A stretch of DNA of 55,213 nt, taken from assembly GCA_017308215.1 (NCBI GenBank), contig JAFKFQ010000259.1:1-55213 (forward strand), written 5' to 3'. Below are positions 9,901-17,366 of the stretch, in pieces. The notes under the pieces were generated by a model that was not told the DNA's origin, searched no databases, and saw only the letters and a list, made by a program, of their open reading frames with translations. A program made the translations under genes and the position numbers. Numbering within the stretch: position 1 is the stretch's first letter; every line of letters begins with the position of its first letter. This DNA is from a bacterium (GTDB lineage: Bacteria > Planctomycetota > Planctomycetia > Gemmatales > Gemmataceae).

Positions 9901-10267
9901 AGGCGAGCGCGTGGTACGCCGCGGCGAGGGCACTGCACAGCGGGTCGCTCGGCCCGCGCTCGGCTTCCTCGGCGCGGAACACGCGGACGGCTTCGTCGAA
10001 GCGGCGGCTCATCAGCCGGTCGACGCCGGCGTGCGGGATGCGGCCGTTTGGCGGCAGCTCCGGGCGCGTCGGCAGGTGGAAGCGGTCGATAGCGTAAAGG
10101 AAGAACAGCGCGCGGACGCGCTCGTACAGGTTGCCGCGCTCCCGCCGGAAGCGGTCGAGGGCGCTGCGTTCGGCGAGTAGCTGCGCAAACGACAGCCCGC
10201 CGACGGCGGCCGCGAGCGGGCGGTTGCGGACCGCGGGGTCGGGCGAGGTGATGAGGTCGGTCAGCAT
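6950..10267 (-). CDS. GHMP-type sugar kinase fused to UDPGP-like nucleotidyltransferase
   Basis: A 1105-residue two-domain protein. The N-terminal half looks like a fucokinase-type GHMP kinase: a substrate/N-terminal motif with RMDLSHSCWSD near residue 180, the phosphate-binding loop PKGSRLAVSTN near residue 310, and the C-terminal motif GGMSGGGMGF near residue 524. The C-terminal part (from about residue 720) resembles the UDP-glucose pyrophosphorylase family: LAAGAGSRW near 735 with a following Lys, and HNIDT near 918 in the position of the metal/sugar site. It would phosphorylate a sugar and then activate it as a nucleotide sugar, feeding glycan synthesis. The substrate is unknown (fucose-like is a guess). 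Domain order is the reverse of the bacterial Fkp protein. The first ATG of the open frame is at 10267; an upstream GTG at 10285 lies in an inverted repeat and was rejected. Confidence 0.8.
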   Translation of the reverse strand: MLTDLITSPDPAVRNRPLAAAVGGLSFAQLLAERSALDRFRRERGNLYERVRALFFLYAIDRFHLPTRPELPPNGRIPHAGVDRLMSRRFDEAVRVFRAEEAERGPSDPLCSALAAAYHALAFQTLADQVRASVRGAAGNRWMFRAGDPADHPLRVRPELLARPHAGAPFPVLRERTPVRMDLSHSCWSDIFFLGMDYPEGARVLNVSIDLGVHGRDAAPKPPIEVYFRVIDEPVLRLVSVDLDAAADVKSLPEVFDFARDYLGLLKAAVIASGLIPPGLEGSRADLKQVLDVLVGPGLGIEVVSAVNDIPKGSRLAVSTNLLAGLIAVCMRATGQAKALTGALTEPERRLVAARAILGEWIGGSGGGWQDSGGVWPGIKLIEGSRAADGDPEFGVSRGRLLPQHTVFGPERVSDVNRKKLEDSLVLVHGGMAQNVGPVLEMVTEKYLLRDEAEWHARQQALGLFDVIAGDLQRGDIPALGAATTRNFAGPIQTIIPAASNAYTEALIDAARTKFGSDFWGFWMLGGMSGGGMGFIVAPQCKSEAQDFLLAEMRRQREALRSSLPFAMAPVVYDFAVNPRGTHADLLPAGGELLPRGYYALLVPRWLREDPRTIPASRRGELERVGAAARKTPDLAGLVESLFDRMVPAASEASSNRPEALAALLAANGFDRAEHERIRDDLRRGRIGLAQNRLPPSTVVEDVHPDDVTDCRAGVPAELTKLGERALASGELAVVTLAAGAGSRWTQGAGVVKALHPFARLAGKHRTFLEVHLAKSRRASERSGATVPHVFTTGYLTHGPIGAHLTAQANYGYPGAVKLSRAMSVGLRLVPMVRDLRFMWEETAHQVLDERKQRVRDSAHQALIGWATAAGEGSDYTDNEPLQCLHPVGHWYELPNLLRNGVLRDLLSEHPNLKYLLVHNIDTLGADPDAGLLGRHMAANKPLTYEVIGRRIDDRGGGLARVDGRPRILEGLAMPREEEEFNLSYYNSLTTWVTIDALLDLFGLSRSDLGNDVLVTAAVNRLAARLPTYVTLKDVKKRWGHGHEDVYPVCQFEKLWGDMTAVGGVDCGFLVVPRPRGQQLKDPAQLDGWLRDGSAAFVEALCRFS

Positions 10268-10270
10268 ACC

Positions 10271-10374
10271 GGGACGGAGGGCCACAGGGACGGAGGGACA
10301 CAGGGACCGGGAGCAGGGGACAGTGTATCGGGGCTTTGGTCCCCGTGGCCCTCCGTCCCTGTGGCCCTCCGTCC
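10271..10374. repeat. Inverted repeat with GGACGGAGGGCCACAGGG arms
   Basis: The arm 10271-10298 is the near-perfect reverse complement of 10347-10374 (core CCCTCCGTCCCTGTGGCCCT). It fills the gap between two same-strand genes and could form a long hairpin in the transcript leaving the acetyltransferase gene. Confidence 0.75.
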
Positions 10375-10378
10375 GAAG

Positions 10379-11332
10379 TCAGATGTGGTACATCAGCGAC
10401 ACTTCGTTGGCGGTCGGTTTCGCGCCCTTGAGCCGGAGCTTCGGCTTCTCCAGCACCACCGTCGTGTCCGGCGGCACGCTCTCCGTCAGCCACACGTTCG
10501 ACCCGATCACGGAGCGCTCGCCGACCACCGTCGCGCCGCCGAGGATGGTCGCGTTCGCGTACACCACCACGCCGTCCTTGAGGGTGGGGTGGCGCTTGTA
10601 GCTGCCGTGCATCAGGTTGCCGTCGTCGTCCTTCGTGAACGACAGGGCGCCGAGCGTCACGCCCTGGTACAGCTTCACCCCGGTGCCGATGTCGCACGTC
10701 TCGCCGATCACCACGCCGGTGCCGTGGTCGATGAAGAACCCCGGCCCGATGTGCGCCCCGGGGTGGATGTCGATGCCGGTCTTGGCGTGGGCGAGCTCGG
10801 TCATCATCCGCGGGATGAACGGCACCGCCAGCCCGTGCAGCTCGTGCGCGACGCGGTACACGCTCACCGCCTCCAGCCCCGGGTAGCTGAAGATGATCTC
10901 GTGGTGGCTCCGCGCCGCCGGGTCGCCGCGGTAGGCGGCTTCCACGTCCTGTTCGAGCACCTTGCGCACGTCGGACAGGCGGCGCAGCAGCTCCACGGCC
11001 TTCGGCTGCGCGATGGCCTCGCAATCGACGTGCGGGCTCTCGTGGCAGAGCTCGTGGCGCAGCGCGCGGGCGATCTGCTGCGTCAGCTTGTCGTGCAGCG
11101 CGTCGATCAGGCTGCCGACGTAGTAGCCGATGTTGCCCAGATGGAGGTTCTGCCGCCGCCCGTAGCCGGGGTACAGCACCTCCATCAGGTCGGAGAGGAT
11201 GTCGGCGACCGCCTCGCGGCTCGGCAGCGGCTCGTGCCCGAGGTGGTTCATCCGACTGCATTCGGTGTACGTCTCGACGAGCAGGTCGGTGATCGTCGGG
11301 AGTTCGTCCTTTAGCCGGATGTCGGTCGCCAT
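10379..11332 (-). CDS. cysE: Serine O-acetyltransferase (EpsC/CysE type)
   Basis: A 317-residue enzyme that acetylates L-serine with acetyl-CoA to O-acetylserine, the precursor of cysteine. The helical N-terminal part (residues 1-185) has the Gly-rich [12 protein letters not shown] segment and the [13 protein letters not shown] segment of this group. The left-handed beta-helix follows with hexapeptide repeats ([28 protein letters not shown]) and the active-site DHGTG element. Length fits the EpsC-type family (about 310). The ATG at 11332 gives the normal N-terminus [10 protein letters not shown]; the open frame upstream has no family similarity. No cysteine synthase gene lies nearby. Confidence 0.92.
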   Translation of the reverse strand: MATDIRLKDELPTITDLLVETYTECSRMNHLGHEPLPSREAVADILSDLMEVLYPGYGRRQNLHLGNIGYYVGSLIDALHDKLTQQIARALRHELCHESPHVDCEAIAQPKAVELLRRLSDVRKVLEQDVEAAYRGDPAARSHHEIIFSYPGLEAVSVYRVAHELHGLAVPFIPRMMTELAHAKTGIDIHPGAHIGPGFFIDHGTGVVIGETCDIGTGVKLYQGVTLGALSFTKDDDGNLMHGSYKRHPTLKDGVVVYANATILGGATVVGERSVIGSNVWLTESVPPDTTVVLEKPKLRLKGAKPTANEVSLMYHI

Positions 11333-11544
11333 GACGGATCTCGGAGCAGTGGGCGGCGGGCGGTGAAGGCACCGGTGTTGGAATCGGCAACGGATGCAGG
11401 TCAACTTCCACACTCCCCAGTTTATCTTTCGGGTCCACTACCCACCGCCCGCTTTTCCCCTGTCGCCACACCGGGCAATCCGCCCGCGGCCGGGGCACGA
11501 TCTGCGTGCGGTTCCGGCAGCGGGTCGAGGGGTGGATCGGGTCC

Positions 11545-11558
11545 GTGAAATATTTCAC
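11545..11558. promoter_or_regulatory. 14-bp AT-rich palindrome GTGAAATATTTCAC
   Basis: A perfect palindrome, notably AT-rich in a very GC-rich background, about 210 bp upstream of the cysE-like start and 430 bp upstream of the amidohydrolase-like gene. It has the look of a repressor operator, but the binding protein is unknown. Confidence 0.4.
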
Positions 11559-11875
11559 AAACCCACAGCAGGGCGAAAGCCCTGGAAAATCAAGCAGTTC
11601 CGCCCGGACGGCGGCGGCGGCAGGGGCGTGCCGCCCGCGATTGGCACCACGACTGCTTTACCTTCGAGCGGAGAGGATGAACGGGACGCCGGGGTGAACC
11701 GAGGGGAGAGGCGGTATCACCCAGGGTCGCGAACTCAGCCTCGCCAATACAGCTGCCCGGGTGCGTCGGCCGAGGGGAGAGGCGGCCGATCACCCGGGTA
11801 GTTCGTTTTTCACCGGCCGCGGCCGGACACTTCGACTCGCACCGCCGGCCGTTATACGACCGCACGATAAAGCGC

Positions 11876-11905
11876 TTGACCGGAATTATGAGACGCGGCT
11901 AGAAT
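11876..11905 (+). promoter_or_regulatory. Sigma70-type promoter (TTGACC-N18-TAGAAT)
   Basis: The -35 TTGACC is at 11876-11881 and the -10 TAGAAT at 11900-11905, with an 18-bp spacer. It points toward the gene starting at 11975 and leaves a leader of about 60 nt. Confidence 0.55.
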
Positions 11906-11974
11906 GGCCCGCGCCGACGGCCGGGGCGACTCGCACCCTGCGCCGCGGCTCGCCCGTTCGGGCAGGATCCTCGC

Positions 11975-12805
11975 ATGGCCCGTCCGCGCTGGTCCGCGGC
12001 GTTCGCCGTTCCGTTCCTCGCCGTCACCGGCCTCCCGGCACAGGAGACGCCCGCGTCGCCCGAGTCCCCGTTCGTCACCGCCCACAAGGGGAATTTCCCC
12101 GTCATCCTCTCCGCCCCGCACGGCGGCACCGAGGACGTTCCCGGCGTACCACCGCGCAGGGGCGTCGGCATCCCGCCGGGCACCAACGGGTTCTTCCCGT
12201 TCCGCGACGTCGGCACCGAGGAGTTGGCCGACGCCATCGCCGCCGCGGTCGAGGCGAAGACCGGCCGGGTGCCGTTCTTCGTGTCGGCGAAGTTCCACCG
12301 CAAGTACCTCGACGTCAACCGCCCGCCCGAGTTCGCCTACGAGCACGCCGAGGCGAAACCGGTCTACGACTGCTACCGCGGCACGCTCGCGGCGTACTGC
12401 AAGGAGGTGCGGAAGAAGTACGGCCGCGGCCTGCTGCTGGACGTCCACGCCCAGGGGATGATGCCCGGCACGGTGATGCGCGGGACGGCGGACGGGAAAA
12501 CGGTGGCGCTCTTGCGCCAGCGGTTCGGCGAGAAGGCCCACACCGGCCCGGACAGTTTCTTCGGGCTACTGGGGAAGGGCGGGCTCGCCGTCTTCCCGGC
12601 CCGGCTCGATGCCGCGGAAGACCCGATGTTCAACGGCGGGCACATCGTCCGCACCTATGGCGGTGGCGACTTCGGGATCGACGCGATTCAGCTCGAGTTC
12701 GGGTGGACGCTGGCGACACCGAAGGCCGTCCCGGGCACGGCGAAGAAGGTCGCCGCCGCCGTGGACCGGTTCCACCAACTGTACCTCGCGGACCCGAAGA
12801 AGTAG
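11975..12805 (+). CDS. Secreted N-formylglutamate amidohydrolase-like protein
   Basis: A 276-residue protein of the N-formylglutamate amidohydrolase/DUF-type hydrolase family. Recognisable motifs are SAPHGGTEDVPG (about residues 45-56), the KFHRKYLDVNR stretch (about 108-118), LLLDVHAQG (about 151-159) and IQLEFGW near residue 237, which together supply the His, Glu and Asp metal ligands and Arg contacts seen in this family. Residues 1-23 form a signal-like peptide ending near AQE, so the protein is probably exported, unlike the cytoplasmic HutG of histidine degradation. No hut genes are near. The substrate may be a peptide or cell-wall compound. A clear promoter lies at 11876-11905. Confidence 0.82.
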   Translation: MARPRWSAAFAVPFLAVTGLPAQETPASPESPFVTAHKGNFPVILSAPHGGTEDVPGVPPRRGVGIPPGTNGFFPFRDVGTEELADAIAAAVEAKTGRVPFFVSAKFHRKYLDVNRPPEFAYEHAEAKPVYDCYRGTLAAYCKEVRKKYGRGLLLDVHAQGMMPGTVMRGTADGKTVALLRQRFGEKAHTGPDSFFGLLGKGGLAVFPARLDAAEDPMFNGGHIVRTYGGGDFGIDAIQLEFGWTLATPKAVPGTAKKVAAAVDRFHQLYLADPKK

Positions 12806-12824
12806 CCGAGCGGCCCCGCGCGCC

Positions 12825-13250
12825 TCACCACGGCAGCGGCCGGCGTGACAGTTCGCCGTCGGCGGTCTCGCGCACCTCTTCCGCGATCGCCGGGTACTGG
12901 AAGCACAGGAAGTACAGGTCTTCGCCCCCCGCGGCGCGCCAGACGCGGTCGGCCGCCGGCGACACGCGCACCACCGTCCCCTCGCGCACCTCGACCCGCT
13001 CGTCGTCGATCCAGAACTCTCCCGCCCCGCCGACGAACACGTAGAGCTCCTCGTTGCGCCGGTGGCGGTGGAAGAACGGCATCCCCACCCCCGCCGGCAT
13101 CCGGTTGAGCGACACCTCCGCCCCGTTCAGCCCGAGCTCGCGGCCCACGAACAGCTTCCCCTCGATCCGCCTCCCCGGGTGCGGGGAGAACCCGTACGCC
13201 CCGAGGTCGGCCCACTTCCCCGCCTGGAAGACACTGAACGCCGCGCTCAT
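12825..13250 (-). CDS. Cupin domain protein
   Basis: A 141-residue single-domain cupin. The metal-binding motif 1 is seen as PFFHRHRRNEELYVFVGG (H-x-H, a Glu and a Gly), with motif 2 partly degenerate near the LYFLCFQYP segment. Function may be a dioxygenase, isomerase or small-molecule sensor; the sequence does not decide. The start is the ATG at 13250, preceded by GGAAGGGG at 8 bp; a GTG one codon upstream is less likely. It lies downstream of the TetR gene on the same strand, and an operator palindrome sits at 13329-13344 in the gap, so the TetR protein probably represses it. The 3' end converges on the amidohydrolase gene at 19 bp. Confidence 0.88.
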   Translation of the reverse strand: MSAAFSVFQAGKWADLGAYGFSPHPGRRIEGKLFVGRELGLNGAEVSLNRMPAGVGMPFFHRHRRNEELYVFVGGAGEFWIDDERVEVREGTVVRVSPAADRVWRAAGGEDLYFLCFQYPAIAEEVRETADGELSRRPLPW

Positions 13251-13328
13251 CACGAACCCCTTCCGTCAGACACCGGCCGGGCGTGACAGTCCGTCGTGGA
13301 CCGCCTGAGGTACACCCGGCTGGACATT

Positions 13329-13344
13329 GACAGACCGGTCTGTC
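13329..13344. promoter_or_regulatory. TetR-type operator GACAGACCGGTCTGTC
   Basis: A perfect 16-bp palindrome between the TetR gene's stop and the cupin gene's start. It shares the ACAGACC...GTCT half-site arrangement with the sequence in the TetR promoter at 13956-13972. It also resembles the LmrA/QdoR operator type (TAGACCGGTCTA-like) of Bacillus, from memory. Confidence 0.7.
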
Positions 13345-13364
13345 TTGTCGCGAGTGAAAAGCAA

Positions 13365-13943
13365 TTACACCGCTTCGAGGGCGAGCAACTTCAGCGCGGC
13401 GTCGCGCGCCACGTCCGCCGGCTCGGCCGACCCCTGAATCACTGCTGTCATGAATGCCCCCTCCAGCAGCAACGCGACCGCTGGTGCCGCCGCCGCGCCC
13501 GCCGGCCCGACCGACTCCTCGACGCATCGGCGCAGGAAGCCGAAGAATCGCTGCTTCTGGTCGCGCACAAACACCGCCGCCGGGTGGGCCGGGTCGGCGA
13601 GCTCGGCGGCTGCGTTCTGGAACGGACAGCCGCGGAACCCCGGCGTGGCGAGCAGTTCCTTCACCGCGGCGAATAGCGCCCGCAGCTTGTCGCCGCTCGC
13701 CGCTAGGTGCCGCTCGATTGCAGCCCGGAAATACCCCGCCATCACCTCCTCGCGGTGCTTCAGGACCGCAAGGATGAGTTCGTCCTTCGACGGGAAGTGT
13801 GAGTAGAGCGTCATCTTGGCGACACCCGCCTCGGCAATGATGCGGTCCACGCCGACGGCCCGAATTCCGTGCTCGTAGAAGAGTCGGTCGGCTGTTTCGA
13901 GGACGCGCGTGCGGGCCTCAGATGTAGCGCGGTCACGGGCCAT
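13365..13943 (-). CDS. TetR/AcrR family repressor
   Basis: A 192-residue transcriptional regulator. The N-terminal helix-turn-helix domain (residues 1-60) contains the family signature VGVDRIIAEAGVAKMTLYSHFPSKDELI. The C-terminal ligand-binding domain has the CPFQNAAAELADPAHP stretch seen in LmrA/YxaF-like members. The promoter at 13950-13978 carries an operator-like sequence in its spacer, indicating autoregulation, and a matching palindrome (13329-13344) lies before the cupin gene. The start codon is 6 nt after the -10 hexamer, so the message is predicted to be leaderless. The inducer is unknown. Confidence 0.93.
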   Translation of the reverse strand: MARDRATSEARTRVLETADRLFYEHGIRAVGVDRIIAEAGVAKMTLYSHFPSKDELILAVLKHREEVMAGYFRAAIERHLAASGDKLRALFAAVKELLATPGFRGCPFQNAAAELADPAHPAAVFVRDQKQRFFGFLRRCVEESVGPAGAAAAPAVALLLEGAFMTAVIQGSAEPADVARDAALKLLALEAV

Positions 13944-13949
13944 GTCGAA

Positions 13950-13978
13950 AATATACAGACCTGTCTATACAGCGTCAA
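13950..13978 (-). promoter_or_regulatory. TetR gene promoter with operator in its spacer
   Basis: On the minus strand: -35 TTGACG (13973-13978), 17-bp spacer, -10 TATATT (13950-13955). The spacer is CTGTATAGACAGGTCTG, which contains the AGACAGGTCTGT half-sites also found at 13329-13344. The ATG lies 6 nt after the -10, so transcription should start at or next to the first codon. Confidence 0.75.
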
Positions 13979-14219
13979 TTGGAGCAGCGAATCGGCCGTA
14001 GGCGACACGCCATCCATCACTTACGGCGATCACGATGGCTGCCGCATCGCTCCAACAAATTCCCTTTCGTCTGGCTCATCGGTTTCGTGAAAGGGTGCCC
14101 CAGTCTCCCGCAACCAACGCAGCCGATCTCGGGCAGTGGCGCCGCAAGTCCGGTACACTCACGCGGGCGTGTACTAGGCTGGGGTGAATTTCACCCGGAC
14201 CCGACCCGAGAGGCCCGCC

Positions 14220-15302
14220 GTGACGCGCCCTGTGATGCTCGCCGCCGTGTCCGCCGCTCTGCTCGCCGGCGGGTGCCAGAAGTTCAAAGACCTGATGAAT
14301 CCGCCGATGGCCGAGTTCACCTCCCCGGACGGGAAGTGGAAGGCCAAGTTCCCCGGTTCGCCGCGCGAGCAGTCGAAGTCGGCGCTTGGGGTGACGTTCA
14401 CCATGTGGGGGAAGGAACCGTGGAACGGCAAGGGCGCGTACGCCGTGGGGTTCGGCGACCTGCCAATCCCAGCGAACGAACCGGACCACAAGCGGCAGGA
14501 GAGGTTGGAGGACTTGGTGAAGGGGGCGGTCGCCGGGACGGTCCGCGAGAGCAAGCGGATCCTCCTCCACGGCCGCTACCCGGGGCGGGAGAGTGTGGCG
14601 ACCATCACCGAGCCGAAGGCCGGGCAGTACAAGTGCCGGATGTACCTAGTCGGCACCCGGGCGTACATGGTGATCGTGGCCGGCGAGGACGCGTTCGTGA
14701 CGGCCTCGCCGGCGGAGGAGTTCCTGGAATCGTTCCACCTGACCGGCGAGATCACCCCGGCGCACGCCCCGGGCGGCATCTCGAACCCGGCCGAACGGCT
14801 GGCGCTGCAACAGGCGAAGGCGACGCGCCCGGTCGAGGAGCCGCTGCCCAAGGTAACCGGCACGGTCATCAACTCGACAAATGGGAAGTACAAGGCGCAC
14901 TTCCCGGAGGCACCGAAGAAGGGGACGGCGACGAGCGGCGACCTGACGTTCACGACCTACGCGGTGACGACCAACGGCGCCGCCTACACGGCCGGGTACG
15001 CCGACCAGCCAAACCTGGCGGAGGTGACCGGAAAGCAGCGCCAGGAGGCGCTCGACGCCGCCCGCGACGCCGCGGTCGCCGACCTGGGCGAGAGGGCGAA
15101 GCGGGGCAAGGTCGAGTTGGTGGTGATGGGCGGCAAGCACCGCGGCTGGGAGTTCGAGGCGACGGCCGGCGACCGGGTGCAGCGGGCGCGGGTGTACCTC
15201 GTCGGCACCCGGCTGTACCGGCTGACCGTCCGCGGCTCCGCCGACGCGGTGAAGGAGCCCGACGCCGACCGGTTCTTCGAGTCGTTCCAGGTCACGAACT
15301 GA
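14220..15302 (+). CDS. Lipoprotein with two tandem copies of one domain
   Basis: A 360-residue lipoprotein of unknown function. The N-terminus is a lipoprotein signal with lipobox LAGGC (Cys near residue 19). The mature part has two homologous halves, roughly residues 33-166 and 213-360. Each starts with a DGKWKAKFPGSP / NGKYKAHFPEAP segment, contains R-(M/V)-YLVGTR-(A/L)-Y, and ends FLESFHLT / FFESFQVT, which points to an internal duplication. The start is GTG at 14220, preceded by GAGAGG at 6 bp; the open frame extends to a GTG at 14184 with no binding site. The 3' end overlaps the converging chromate transporter gene by 11 bp. Confidence 0.85.
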   Translation: MTRPVMLAAVSAALLAGGCQKFKDLMNPPMAEFTSPDGKWKAKFPGSPREQSKSALGVTFTMWGKEPWNGKGAYAVGFGDLPIPANEPDHKRQERLEDLVKGAVAGTVRESKRILLHGRYPGRESVATITEPKAGQYKCRMYLVGTRAYMVIVAGEDAFVTASPAEEFLESFHLTGEITPAHAPGGISNPAERLALQQAKATRPVEEPLPKVTGTVINSTNGKYKAHFPEAPKKGTATSGDLTFTTYAVTTNGAAYTAGYADQPNLAEVTGKQRQEALDAARDAAVADLGERAKRGKVELVVMGGKHRGWEFEATAGDRVQRARVYLVGTRLYRLTVRGSADAVKEPDADRFFESFQVTN

Positions 15303-16452
15303 TGACCTGCGCGGCCAGCCCGACGGCCCCGCCGCCGAGCACCAGCCACGCCGAGTTGACCCTGTAGCGGAACACCAGGACGGCGGCCGTCAGCGCGACG
15401 GCCGCCGTCGTCACGTCCACGACCGCCGACCGAGCGAGCTGCACGCCCACGACCGTCATCAGCGCCACCGACGCCGCGTTTACCCCGTCGAGGAACGCCC
15501 CGGCGACCGCCGACCGCCGCAGCCGCGGGACGAGCGGGCCGCTGAGCGCCACGAACACGAACGCCGGCAGGAAAATGGCGGCGGTGGCGACGACCGCCCC
15601 GGCCGGGCCGGCGAGCAGGTAGCCGACAAACGTGGCAGTGGTGAACACCGGCCCGGGCGTCACCTGCCCGACCGCCACCGCGTCGAGCAACTGCCCCTCT
15701 GTGAGCCACCCGCGCCGCTCGACGAGGTCGGCCCGCAGGTACGCGAGCAGGACATACCCACTGCCGAACAGCACCGCCCCGACCTTCAGGAAGACGAGTC
15801 CGAGCGCAGCGAGCCCGACCGGCTCCGCCGCGCCACCCGGCTCGCCGGCGAGCACCACGACGGCCCCCGCGAGGGCCGCGGCGAGCACGAGCAGCGCAAG
15901 CACGCCGGCCGACCGCCGCAACCCGCCGCCCCGCGTGGCCCCGACGAGCAGCCCGGCGCCGAACAGCACCGCGAGTTCGTGGACGCCGGCCGCCGCCAGT
16001 GCCGCCGCGCCCGCCGCCACGGCCCCGAGCCCGCGCGTCCGCAGCGCCGCCCGCCCGAGGGTCCACACCGCCTGCGCGACGACCGCGATGAGGACCGGTT
16101 TCACCCCGGCCAGCACGCCGGCGATTGGTGGCAGCGCCCCGAACGCGGCGTACGCCCAGGCGAGCGCAGCGACGATCAGAGCGGCCGGGAGGATGAAGCC
16201 GGCGCCCGCGGCGAGGAACCCGCGCCACCCGGCGACGCGCCCGCCGACGTGGATTGCCAGCTCGGTCGAGTTCGGGCCGGGGATGAGGTGGGCGGCCCCG
16301 AGCAGGTCGAGGAACTCGGCGCGGGTGAGCCACCCGCGCCGGCGGACGACCTCCTCCTCCATCAGTGCGACGTGCGCCGCCGGGCCGCCGAACGCGGTGA
16401 GCCCCAGCCGCAGGAACACCACCGCCACCTCGCGGACCGGAACGCCCGTCAC
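15292..16452 (-). CDS. chrA: Chromate transporter (CHR family, two-domain)
   Basis: A 386-residue polytopic inner-membrane protein of the ChrA family, which exports chromate and possibly related anions by proton antiport. The two homologous halves are visible: half 1 with AFGGPAAHVALMEEE and the IPGPNSTELAIHVG motif, half 2 with GSGYVLLAYLRADLVERRGW and VGQVTPGPVFTTATFVGY. Both halves have about five hydrophobic segments. The start is a GTG at 16452 with GAGGAGGGG just upstream; the longer open frame runs into the divergent gene. It is divergent from the nitrilase-family gene with a 62-bp shared region. The true substrate cannot be told from sequence alone. Confidence 0.9.
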   Translation of the reverse strand: MTGVPVREVAVVFLRLGLTAFGGPAAHVALMEEEVVRRRGWLTRAEFLDLLGAAHLIPGPNSTELAIHVGGRVAGWRGFLAAGAGFILPAALIVAALAWAYAAFGALPPIAGVLAGVKPVLIAVVAQAVWTLGRAALRTRGLGAVAAGAAALAAAGVHELAVLFGAGLLVGATRGGGLRRSAGVLALLVLAAALAGAVVVLAGEPGGAAEPVGLAALGLVFLKVGAVLFGSGYVLLAYLRADLVERRGWLTEGQLLDAVAVGQVTPGPVFTTATFVGYLLAGPAGAVVATAAIFLPAFVFVALSGPLVPRLRRSAVAGAFLDGVNAASVALMTVVGVQLARSAVVDVTTAAVALTAAVLVFRYRVNSAWLVLGGGAVGLAAQVISS

Positions 16453-16514
16453 TGCCCCTCCTCGCCGGGTCGCCGGGACGTTATACTCGGCGGGCCACCC
16501 GCCCGGAGGCGCCG

Positions 16515-17366
16515 ATGCGCGTCGCACACTGCCAGCTCGACTCGCGGTACAACGACTTCGCCGGCAACCTCGCCAAGGTGGTCCGCGGGCTCGAGCGCGC
16601 CGACCGCGAGCGCGTCGATGTCCTTTGCTTTCCCGAGTGCTTCCTGACCGGCTACCCGGACGACGCCGACCGCGCCCGCCGCTGCTCGTTCGCCACCGAC
16701 GGCCCGAACATGATGGCGCTCCTCGACCGCACGGCGCGGTTCCAGGCGACGTTCGTCATCGGCTTCAACGAGCTCCGCGGGACCGACCTCTACAACACGG
16801 CGGCGGTGGTCCACCGCGGGCACCTGCTCGGCACGTACAGCAAGTGCAGCGCGTATATGCGGTTCCACAAGCAGGGCCGCGAGTTCCCGGTGTTCGAGCG
16901 CGACGGGGTGAAGTTCGGCGTCGTCATCTGCTCGGACGGCGGGTACATCGAGCCGGCGCGCATCCTGGCGGCGAAGGGTGCGAAGGTCATTTTCGCCCCG
17001 CACTACAACTACATCGGCAAGGTCGGTCTGCTGTCACACTTCCACACGGTGCGCGCCGACCACACGGCGCGGGCGGTCGAGAACCGCGTCTACTTCGTCC
17101 GCGGGAACAACGTGGTACTGCCGGGGAGCGAGACGGGCATCACCGCCTACGAGGGCGTCGGCTACGGCGACAGTTACGTGATCGACCCGAGCGGCGAACT
17201 GCTGGTGCGTAGCCGCCGGCACGTGGAGGACTTTATCGTCGCCGACATCGACCCGGCGCTGGCGGCGGACCGGGCGTGGGGCGTGGGCCGGTCGCTGTGG
17301 AGCCAGCGCGAGTTCGGGAAACTGCTGGCCGACGCCGTAGCGGGGACGCCAGCGCCGAAGTCGTGA
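16515..17366 (+). CDS. Nitrilase/carbon-nitrogen hydrolase family protein
   Basis: A 283-residue member of the C-N hydrolase superfamily, which cleaves amides or nitriles using a Glu-Lys-Cys triad. The Glu is in FPECFLTGYP (about residue 42), the Lys is in GTYSKCSAYMRFHK (about residue 115), and the nucleophile Cys is in VVICSDGGYIEPAR (about residue 139). The C-terminal GDSYVIDPSGELL segment is typical. GGAGG precedes the ATG at 8 bp, and a TATACT hexamer at 16482 may be its -10. The substrate is unknown; it could be an amidase such as a carbamoylputrescine-type or omega-amidase-like enzyme. Confidence 0.9.
   Translation: MRVAHCQLDSRYNDFAGNLAKVVRGLERADRERVDVLCFPECFLTGYPDDADRARRCSFATDGPNMMALLDRTARFQATFVIGFNELRGTDLYNTAAVVHRGHLLGTYSKCSAYMRFHKQGREFPVFERDGVKFGVVICSDGGYIEPARILAAKGAKVIFAPHYNYIGKVGLLSHFHTVRADHTARAVENRVYFVRGNNVVLPGSETGITAYEGVGYGDSYVIDPSGELLVRSRRHVEDFIVADIDPALAADRAWGVGRSLWSQREFGKLLADAVAGTPAPKS

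Larger units (their letters stand above)
11333..11974. other. Divergent intergenic region with palindrome and promoter
   Basis: This 642-bp region separates the divergent cysE-like and amidohydrolase genes. It contains a 14-bp perfect palindrome at 11545-11558 and a sigma70-like promoter at 11876-11905. I see no gene in it. Confidence 0.5.

Noticed and set aside
6497..10180. Long plus-strand open frame opposite the kinase/nucleotidyltransferase gene
   Set aside because: It is the antisense shadow of a well-supported gene; its protein is Arg/His/Ala-rich with no domain. High GC makes such shadows common.
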